From the NCBI RefSeq assembly GCF_002999335.1, contig NW_020312773.1, positions 84,924-148,923 of the forward strand: a stretch of DNA of 64,000 bases. Direction: 5' to 3'. The notes under the pieces are model-generated. The model ran no database searches. It saw only the letters and a program-made list of their open reading frames with translations, and was not told the origin of the DNA. Of this stretch, positions 55,635 through 64,000 are shown piece by piece (within the stretch, counting starts at the first letter, position 1; each line of letters opens with the position of its first letter). A program made the translations under genes and the position numbers. This stretch comes from Cyclospora cayetanensis (Eukaryota > Apicomplexa > Conoidasida > Eucoccidiorida > Eimeriidae).

Positions 55635-58600
55635 CTAAGGATTTTCGGCAACGAGCATCCCGCGGGCTTTTAGGGCCTTGCGGAGGGAGAGGATCTGTTG
55701 TCTCTGCGCCTGATCGAGCGTTGCTAGGTCGGCTAGGCGCATTTGAAGTACCCTAAAAGGAAATACAACGAAGTTGGTCTAGGGGATGGATGCCGTGCGA
55801 TGCTTCGAAGGAGCGGATTTTCGTCTCTGGTATAACATGGAGGCACCGGAATTCGCCTCACGGAATCTCCTCTGGGTTTTGCAATACTGCAAAGGGCAAA
55901 ATGGGAGGAGAGGGCTAAACCAAAAAAGGCAGCTGCAAGCACAGACCACAACAGGACGTACTTGTGCAGGAGGCCTTGCGACCTCAAGAGCTCCTCCACA
56001 AGAGTGTCTGGGGGAAGAGGGGCCCTAGCCTCTTCTGCTGCGATCCACGCCAAAGATGAGTCCACGGCGGTTTGCGGTGGCTTTGTCGCCGCACTGCCGT
56101 CCTGTCGCACACGTTTGCTGTCCTCTGCCCCTGTTTCTTCCGCAGACGGCCCTCCACCCGCCTTTTCCTCACTATCCGCTTCGAGCTTCCGCTTTTGCCG
56201 CGGAGCCGCTCCGCCCGAAGGTGCTTCCCCCTCCCCGAAGGCGTTCACGGAAGGCCCAGGGGTAACTGGCGAGAGGGCTGAGGCTCCAGTCCCCCTGACG
56301 CCTCCCTGCAGGTCGTGGCTTTGAGAGAGGCTCCAGTTGGGAAAGCCTCCGGCAGGAGCGCTCAGCTTCCCGCGAGAATCTGCTGCTGCCTGCACGGGAA
56401 GCGTTCTGGTCGCCGTCGAAGGCCTCCAAGCCGTTGCAGCCCTGAGGAGAACCTCTTCTGACAAGACACACAGAGGAGAGCGAGAGAAAAGCAAAGCCTC
56501 GGCGCACTCGCGAGCGAAACGCAGAGAAAATCCCGCTTGTGCTCCGCATCGCGCCAAGCTGTCCCTACACTGCCCGTTGGAGGCCCCTGGGGTTGCCGGG
56601 TAGAAGGCCAGGGGCCGCCTCCTCCGTTCACAAGGTGAGTGGTGCCTTGCGCAAATACGCAGGCAGTGCGCGAATTGCATGAATGCATTCGAGAAAAAAC
56701 TGCGGCTCACGTCTTTTCTGTCGCGGGGCATGGGAAGATGATGAAACTGCTGGAGCCTTCAAAGCCGCCGGTTGAGGACCCACGTCAGTCAGCGCCTGCA
56801 AGGCAGGCGGTCGCAGAGCACGGCATTCGAGCAACAGGCGCTGTGTCGCAGCTGCTTCTGCCCGCTTCACTGTTGCTGCCGAGACATCCTGCAGGGTGCA
56901 AACACACACACCACCACGAAGCACACCCCCGCTGCAACTGTGCAAGCGATGCACGGGATTTGCGAGGCAGAGTGCTACTCTCTACGCAAGCGGCTTGGGG
57001 GGAATTTTCCACGTGCAACCGACGTACTCCGAGACTCAGTCGGTCGTGCCTGCCGAGAAGGAGCTGCGCCTGCAACAGTGCAGCCCTCAGAAGAGGCCCC
57101 TCCTGTAGAAGCTGCTGCATCAAAGACCCACTGGACGGCAGCAGCAGCCGCAGCTCCTCAAGCATTTGATCAAGATCACCCAGAGTGATTCCCTCCGCCG
57201 CCTGCAGATCAGGGATATGCACAGGGACGGCCCCAGCGCCGACACGGTGTCACTACACACCACCAAGGGAAGGATACGGCGCACAATCGCGCCGTAGATA
57301 TAGATATAGGTTTCTACATATCCCCTCCTTGAATACATTCCTTAGCATGCTGTGAAAATATTGTCTCATGGGCGATTTCTGGAACGGTTTAAGCTGCGAA
57401 CACTGCCCCTTCCCCTCCGGCCCCCCCCTCCCCCCTCTCCAACCCTTCACTGTCTAGCCCGTCCTGTTCTCGCGTCACCCTTGTCGCCGCATGCAGGGGC
57501 AGGCGGATGAACAGAAACAGCAACGGGAGAAGGCGCAAAGAGAAAATAAGACGCAGAAAGAAACACCTACTGCCACAGCAGCCGCCGTTAAACATCCCTC
57601 AGAATCGAAGAGTTCAATCGTTGCCGAAGAAGACCCGTCTGTCAAAGCGTCTCTTTGAATTCCCCCCCCTTGAGTGGCCACCAGCGGAAACTTGCGGCGT
57701 TGCGGCTGCTCGCACCAGTCCACGCGAACGCTTCTTCCTGCTCCTCAGACAGCAAAGCGCACTTAGCAGGGCGGAAGCATTAGCGAGGCTAGAGCGAGAC
57801 ATAGAGAGAAACACACGCGGGAGGGGTTTGGCAGCGGTCGGCGGCAAGGGTTCCCTCAGGTGCAGCTGCATAAACAAAAGCAGCGAGTGGGGGGAGCGCC
57901 GCATGCGTAAAAATGCGCGCGCAGGCTACAAAATCGGCCGCGAGCAGAGGGGCCCCTTGCAGGGCAGAAAGAAATCTCGCAAGACGGCGTCAGCCAGGAG
58001 TGCGTAGCTACAGTCGCCGCATGGGCTGCCGCCGTCGCCATCTGGCAGGAGGGCGGGGGGGGGAAGAGGCCTCAGTTGAACGCTGGGCGTAAGCCAACGG
58101 GGAAGGGCAGAAGGACGAATGACCTCTCCAGGAGGTAGAGCAGTGCAGCACATGCAGCGTCTGATGCCCGTATTACACTGCCTTTCAGGGGCAGCTGTGA
58201 AACGAGAGGCGACAACAAGGCAATCACCACTGCAAAGGGGGCCTCCAGCCGCCGCCCTCTCCCCATAAGAAAGAGGCCCCTTCGGATCTGTGTGTCTGGA
58301 GAGCTTGCCTCTGAGCTCGAAGCCTTGAAGCCTTTCCATTCCACGCAAAGCGCATTCTTCGCTCGCGAACTCCACGTATCCATGGCCCCTGCTGCGCTGC
58401 GTGTCGGGGGCCCTCCGTATCCTGCACAGCAGCAGCGGCGATTCGAAAGGCAGCAGTGCCCTGTTAGAGTATCACCCAAAGCAATAGAAGCGGCGGCGAG
58501 GGAGGGGGGAAGGGGCGCATGCACATAGGAAGAAGGAGGAGAAACAGCGAAAAAAATGCCAGCACCGTTGAAAAGGGGGCCTTCGCGAATCCCACGCCGC

Positions 58601-58831
58601 GCCATGCGGCCCTAAGAACTCCTGAGCGTCTTTCATATGGCGCATAGAGAAGCAAGTAAGCCTAGAAAGACTAGTATCACCATGCATGTCGACAGGCTTT
58701 CGAGCTTACCCCACATAGAGGACCCCTGGGCAGCCCTGCAGCGCCTGCGAGATGTGGGCCTCCGTCACATCGTATGCCAAGTTGCCTACTGAGAAGCGAA
58801 AACACGCAGCAGCAGAAAGGGCACGCCGCAT
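55635..58831 (-). CDS. CSTF2: CstF-64/Rna15-type RRM polyadenylation factor
   Basis: Exons seen: about 58831-58710, 58421 to about 58290, 57201 to about 56960, 56457-55962 and 55752-55635. The first two join in phase to an RRM: FSVGNLAYDVTEAHISQAL (RNP2), then TQRSRGHGYVEFASEECALR (RNP1 RGHGYVEF). The 57201 exon has LMQQLLQEGPLLRAALLQAQ, matching the CstF-64 hinge helix that binds CstF-77. After a Pro-, Gly- and Ala-rich linker, the last exon gives MRLADLATLDQAQRQQILSL and stops at TAG 55635-55637; this is the C-terminal helical bundle of CstF-64/Rna15. The family binds U/GU-rich RNA downstream of the cleavage site during mRNA 3'-end formation in the nucleus. Limits of the middle exons, and whether an upstream exon supplies the first residues of the RRM, are unsettled. 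Confidence 0.78.
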
Positions 58832-59851
58832 CCATACTGAGAAGCGCAGGAGGGAGGCAGTAGATGCTCCCCTTGGGGGCTGTCGTGCGGGAAATGCAGC
58901 TAAGGAAATCCGGCCGCACAAGTGGGCCCCTCGCGGCTGGCAGAGCCAAGCGGCATGCCCTCTACTCTGCTACAAGCGCCTCCACAGCTGCAGAGCTGAG
59001 GGATCGCGCGCATTCGCCTCGTCACGTGAACGTGAACTCGGGGAAGAGGCACCGAGGGCACGCAGCAGGCGAGCAGGCAGCTGACTGGCGTGCTACTGCC
59101 GAGTGACTTTTACGCGCAAGAGGCACTACGGGAGCTGCAGCGAGCGTCGGAGTGTACGTACAGAAGAGCCGAGCGCCCCTTTCGGGGACACGAACACCTT
59201 GTGCCAGCATAGGCGGCCCCTTGGTGGCGCAAGGCGGGAAATCCACAGTCCTAGACCTCCCTCACAGGAGGAGGACAGCGCCTTTCAGACGCAGCACAAG
59301 GCCTGCATATGTTGAAACTGTGGCTGAACACGCTGCATTTAGAAGTCGCTGATGCCTCATGGGCTTCGGAAGGCGCAGGCGGATTCAAGTTCGTGGACAC
59401 TGCAGTGCCGGCTCCTGCGCTCCGACAGAGCCTCCTATGGCGAACGGCAGCGAACGGGAAAATGCAAAATGCACAAGACACACACACAGAGGAGCCGAGG
59501 CTACTTTTATGCATGTCGTGCGGGGCGGTGGTGCGCTGCTGCCCTTCCAGGGAGGCGACCAGAGGGGGCCGGAGGGGGAGGGAGGGAGGGGCCCCAGGAA
59601 GAACACTCGAGTCACACCCGACAGCCGCGGCAATTGTGTGCCCTAAGGGACTTTTTAAATCTCTTCCCGTCTTCATGAAGACGCACACGGGCGACAACTT
59701 GCTTCTTTCCCTCCAATTTTCGAAGGGCCTCATCAAGGGGCCCCCGATGTTCGCTGTACGGGATGCCCTCGCATGAGGCGTTGCGCCAGATGCTCAGGCC
59801 ACCCCCTGTCTTCCTCCAGGGGTCCTGGAGTGGACTTTCTGCCACCTGGGG
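58832..59851. promoter_or_regulatory. Head-to-head interval between CstF-64 and GlyRS genes
   Basis: About 1 kb, GC-rich, with many overlapping open frames on both strands that reflect composition rather than coding. It must contain promoters and leaders of both genes, and possibly a first exon of the CstF-64 gene on the minus strand. No specific site was identified. Confidence 0.4.
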
Positions 59852-62800
59852 ATGGCGCTAGAGCTGCTTTTGCGAAAGGGGCCCTTGCGCCGCCACAAGC
59901 TGCTGCTGCTTCTGCTGCTTCTGCTGCTCGCTCTTTTGCCGGCTGGCGGCAGCTGCACACGCCTCCTGCAGAGCTTCAGTAGGTCTATCTTACAGGCTAA
60001 TGTGAGAGGCGGGTGCGTCGCCCCTGAAGCGCAGCTGCAACTCACGCCTAGGCCGCCAACCCCCACCCCACCTCTGTTTCATCCCCTTCCTCGGGAAGCT
60101 GCCCATGTCTTCGAGGAGCGTAGGGGCGGCGTTTTCGCCCTCCAAACTTTCAAAGTACCCGGCTTCCTCCTGCCGCGGGTACCTGCTAGCGCGCTCGGTG
60201 AGGGCCCGTACCGCACCAGATTCTCGCGGGGGAGGGGGCCCCTAGGGGGCCCTGCCTCTCTCCCAAGCGCCCCCCGAGCATCAGGATCTTGCACGGATGG
60301 TGCAGGAGTCACGATGGAGGGCCCCTCTCGCGCTGAAGGAGCAGCAAGCTCTGCAGCCGTCTACTCGCCAGCGGGTAGGTGCGGCAACGTCGCCGTCGAG
60401 GAAACCGACAATGTGAAAAAATCAGAAAGCCCCAGGGCTGCCGCCACAGGCAAGGCGACTTGCCAGAAAGTCGACGAAGAAAATTCTTTAGACGCCTTCG
60501 GCTCCTTCAGCGTGCTCCCAAGAGAAAGCCGCTTACAGCCAGGCTTGCAAAGTCTGGCAGCTTTCTGTCGCTCCAACGCAATTGCCGGCCCGGTGAGGAA
60601 AAGCGTCTTCCACCCGTTCTCCCCCCTCCCCTTCGCTTCTTGCATGTACTTTGTACACATGCCCATACATATACATGCACATATAGATATGGATACTTCA
60701 GATATGTATATATGTGTATACATCTATATGTAGAGATGCAAACCTGCAGGCTGCCTTGTGTGGCGGCGTTGCTCGTGCCTCGGCTTCTCAGTCTGCATGC
60801 CGACCCTGCGCGTCTTTATTTGGACTGCTTCCTTTCGCTGTCTTGCCTGCGCTTACGCGCACAGAGCTGCATCTGCATGATGACCATCAGCCCTAACCCT
60901 GCCTGCTCCCTCGCCGCTAGTTGCCGCATTGCCTCTTGTGCCGTCGAACTCCGGTTTCTGTTCCTTTCCCCTTCCTCCTCTCTCTGCGAGATGATGCATG
61001 CTTTCAAGGCGGCTGTCGGCCTTGCGTAAGCGCGCGTCTGTGCTATTCCGTGGGCAGCAAGGGAGGGGGGGGGGGGAAGCCTTGGGAGCTTCTGCGGAAG
61101 GCTAGGTGCATCACACGCCACACAAAAGGCGAGACCGAAGGGCCAGTGCGGGGGTGTCTGTGAATACTGTTCCTCCGCCTGCCATCCACCATTGTGCGTT
61201 GCCATGGGGCTTCCTCCGCTCCCGCCTCATTTCTCTCTCCGCTGTCGCCCGTCCGCAGACAGACGCCTCCTCAGCGCGCTGCTGCTGCTTGTGTGTTGCC
61301 GCTTCCTCAGAGCTGCTCGCTCTACGGGGGCCTCCGTGGCGTGTTGGATTTTGGCGTTTGCGGCCAGTTGCTTCTCGACAATCTCCGGGCTGCTTTGCGC
61401 GTGCACTTTACCTCCACACCCCTGCCAGGAGGTAGCAGCCTCTGGGAGTCGGAAGCTGGGCTTGATGAGTTGTCGAAGGAGGCGGAAGAGGAGGCTTCCG
61501 GGAGGGAGAGCTTGCGTGATCGCGTGTTCCTCGTCGAGACGGCCGCGCTGGGGCCTCCCCCCCTCTGGCGTCACAGTGGCCACTTGCATCGTTTCCGCGA
61601 TGATGCAGTGGAGTGTACGGACAGCGGAACTGCTTTGAGGTGCGTGAGGGGCAGGTCGCGTGGCGAGCCACCAAACGAGCTTCGCCAGCGGGTGCTGTCT
61701 TGTCTGCTGTGAAATGCGCGAGAAGGAGTTTTTCTATTCGTGGCGAGAGTGGAGATTGTGGTGCACGTCGGCTTGGAAGGGGCACATTGGGGGTGTTGCT
61801 GCTGTCGTTTTCGCGGCTCCTCCTGTTGCGATGCTTCTGCAGACTTGACGCGCTAGCTTTTAGGCCCCCAAACGCTGCCGCGGGAAGGAAGGCGTATGAG
61901 GTGGCTTTCACGGAGGGCGCCACTGCGTCAGACGGGCTCCTAGCGTGCTCGCAGCAGGGTCCAGGCACAACGCCTCACGGGGATGCAGGGGCAGACGGCG
62001 GAGCCGAAGAGGGGGATGCGGAGAGAAACAACGGCTGGTTGCCACTATCGGAGGTAGATCGTCGCCTCTCTCTTGCAGCGAGTTTGGATAGCGCAGTTCC
62101 TCACAGCCCCTCAGAAAACTACCTCTGTAGAGAGGTACATGAGAAGAGATTATTTTGCCCTTTTCGGCACTCTGTGGCCACCAGGAGATCCTATATCCTT
62201 CCTGCATGCGAATACAGGCGCCGCTCTCCCTGTATCCTCACCTGCCATCGCCTATATCAGGTCCGCTTTGGAGGCCTCCTGCACAGCGGCCTTCTGCGCC
62301 AGATGCCTGACGGATAAGGCGATCTCTTGCGCTTTCTCCTTGGCCTGCGGGCGGCAGAAAGAGGCCGCACACGGCCTCTTTCTTCCTCCCTCTGCGTCAC
62401 AAAAAAAATGCCGCATAAACAGTAAAGAGTTGAGTGCAGCGCATGCGAAGACACTCCATAGGGTGCCGTGTTGCCGCAGGTCGCCCCGGCGCCCTCCAGG
62501 CCCCCAGGCCATTCGACCTCATGATGCATGTGCCTCTTAAAAGGGGTTTCATTCGGAAGAGCGATGGTGGTGGACGTCATTGCGAAGGCGGCGAGGAAGA
62601 CTCGTCAGACGCAACGGGCGAGAAGGCTTACACAGGCAACTCGGATTGTGCGTTTCTCCGTCCGGAAACAGCACAGGTACGGGAGGGAGGCGGCGGCCGG
62701 CGCAGAAGGAGTCCCTTGGTCTTGTTCAGATTGTAAGCGAGGGAGGCGCAGTTGGGAAATGCCCTTTGTTTTGCGCGTGTGTCGGCTTGCTGCCTGCCTG

Positions 62801-63475
62801 CATGCTGGTGGGCCTGGGGAGCCGTCACTTCGCGTCTATGTGGCGTTTGCATCTCGGAATAGCAGTCTGCGGCGTTGACATTGCAACGGCTTTGAGGCGG
62901 CCGGTCGCGCGCTGTGTGGGATGCGGCTTGGGTGCATGCACTCTGCAGAACCTCTTCGTGGCTTACAAGTTCCTGCTGCCTCCCACCCTGCGCGCTAAGC
63001 TGCCCTTTGGCGTCGCCCAGGAGGGGCGAGCGTACAGAAATGAGATGAGCACGACGCGTGGATCTTTCCTTCTCAGACTCCGGGAATTTCGGCAGTTCGA
63101 AATAGAGTGAGGCAGGAACAGAGACAGGCACAGAGAGGCAGGCATAATGAATTGAGGCTGCGCGGGCGGAGGCTCACGAAAGCCTGAGGGTGGAATTGGC
63201 GTGCTGTTTCAAAGCGATTCTCGAGCCACTGAGAGTGCCATGCGTCCTGTGCGTGCACGCGCCTGTTCTTGATGCTGCTGATCATGCGCTTGTCGGTGCT
63301 CTACACTTTTGCTATCGCTGCACCTGCGGTCTCGGCTTGCCGGAGCCTACTCGCTGAATGCTCGTCCGTAGAGAAGTCTGCTGCTACCGCAGGTACTTTG
63401 TATCGCCTCGTGAGGATTGGGACGCCCTGATGGAACAGTGGGCTGAACATATTCGGAGATTCTTCGTTGGAATCG
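59852..63475 (+). CDS. GlyRS: Glycyl-tRNA synthetase, N-terminal two thirds (gene continues past right edge)
   Basis: Exons: 59852-60592, 61311-61639, 61843 to about 62134, about 62500-62676, 62949-63106 and 63393-63475. Junctions are in phase except for the uncertain third-to-fourth one. The class II GlyRS core is clear. LQSLAAFCRSNAI joins SLYGGLRGVLDFGVCGQLLL (motif 1 region); LWRHSGHLHRFRDD matches the V-W-x-ASGH box; PRPFDLMM is followed by FLRPETAQ; then LRAKLPFGVAQEGRAYRNEM, LLRLREFRQFEIE and YFVSPREDWDALM. It attaches glycine to tRNA-Gly. The first 40 residues hold a Leu-rich signal-like core (LLLLLLLLLLALLPAGG) and a basic, Ser-rich stretch, as in apicoplast leaders. Inserts of about 200 residues before the core and about 100 in exon 3 are low-complexity. 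A GTACGC donor at 63476 shows that the gene goes on; motif 3 is outside the window. Confidence 0.85.
59899..59940 (+). repeat. CTG/CTT codon repeat encoding the Leu tract of GlyRS
   Basis: Triplet units CTG interspersed with CTT encode the run of Leu residues in the signal-like core of the GlyRS leader. Triplet CAG/CTG repeats coding for homopolymer tracts are a known habit of Eimeria genomes; here the tract is turned into a targeting element. Confidence 0.7.
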
Positions 63476-63766
63476 GTACGCACCAAAGCGGAGAAGGGGC
63501 AGCTGAGAGGGACGCAATGCTAACAGTCTTCCTTGCGGCCACTAGGGGGCTTTCCAAAGGTCGCTGTGCTGCTGTCGGCTTTTGATCTGCCTTACCAGTG
63601 TTCATGCCAACGGTACCCACCTTTTTTGGCCTTCCTCGTCTCTTCTTCATCAGCCGAAATGTATAAGCCTGGCGTATGTGTTAATGCGTGCGTGTTAAAT
63701 GAGTTAATGTATGTGTGCTAATGCGTTTCAGTGTGTGTCTGTGTGTGTGAGTGTGTGTGTATGCTT

Positions 63767-63826
<60 letters not shown>

Positions 63827-64000
63827 GTGTGTTAGTGCATGTGTCTCTATGTGGTTTTTTACTTGTGTGTGTGTGGGATCGGTAGATCTGAGTTATGACT
63901 TCCTGTCACTGTGATATTTTGTTTGCGTGCTCTTTCTTGTACGTATATAAAGTAGATAGGTGGTGGGTGTGGGGGGTGTTTGTTTGGATGTTGTTGTTTT
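63476..64000 (+). other. Intron of the GlyRS gene, cut by the window edge
   Basis: It follows the GTACGC donor after RRFFVGIG. No continuation of GlyRS was recognised before the window ends, and the sequence is dominated by GT-rich repeats. The next exon is expected beyond 64000. Confidence 0.5.
63769..63834. repeat. GT dinucleotide microsatellite
   Basis: Uninterrupted GT units run from 63769 to 63820, then one GC unit and more GT to about 63832. Shorter GT runs lie on both sides from 63731. It lies in the presumed GlyRS intron and is likely length-polymorphic. Confidence 0.95.

Noticed and set aside
57507..58007. Plus-strand 166-codon Arg/Lys-rich frame.
   Set aside because: It lies in the intron space of the CstF-64 gene on the opposite strand; composition is simple-sequence-like and no domain is visible.
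63711..63914. Open frame of Cys/Val repeats.
   Set aside because: It is only the translation of the GT microsatellite.

Overview
The window reads as nuclear DNA from a coccidian apicomplexan of the Eimeria/Cyclospora type. The reasons are an alpha-tubulin of the coccidian type interrupted by two introns, genes split into many small GT-AG exons, a glycyl-tRNA synthetase with an N-terminal signal/transit-like leader of the kind used for the apicoplast, very large proteins padded with low-complexity inserts, and remnants of a Ty3/gypsy-type retrotransposon (a class described in Eimeria). The species cannot be fixed by eye.

Layout. 1-1523 (-): 5' part of a BFR1-like coiled-coil protein gene running off the left edge. 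About 3480-6830 (-): a decayed Ty3/gypsy-type element in the order Gag zinc knuckle, protease, reverse transcriptase, RNase H, integrase. 6850-9158: a stretch with no long open frame. 9159-10034 (+): an orphan 291-codon open reading frame. 11165-39550 (-): one giant multi-exon gene for a VPS13-family bridge-type lipid transfer protein, roughly 8,000 residues. 39551-42452: no gene recognised. 42453-42716 (-): a short membrane protein resembling the TOM22 core. 43511-48621 (+): an NSUN2/Trm4-type RNA cytosine-5 methyltransferase in 11 exons. 48622-52902: no gene recognised. 52903-54824 (+): alpha-tubulin. 55635-58831 (-): a CstF-64/Rna15-type polyadenylation factor. 59852-63475 (+): the 5' two thirds of a glycyl-tRNA synthetase that leaves the window on the right, followed by a long GT microsatellite in its next intron.

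The genes do not form a pathway; they are ordinary single eukaryotic genes. Two pairs are head to head (TOM22-like/NSUN2 and CstF-64/GlyRS), so shared promoter regions are possible. The most interesting points are the alpha-tubulin, which has Gln at position 40 and Phe at its C-terminus and so lacks both classical modification sites; the order-preserved but broken retroelement; and the scale of the VPS13 gene. Exon limits were read by eye from splice motifs plus reading-frame and family agreement. They are good for tubulin, BFR1, NSUN2 and most of GlyRS, and only approximate for VPS13 and the middle of CstF-64.
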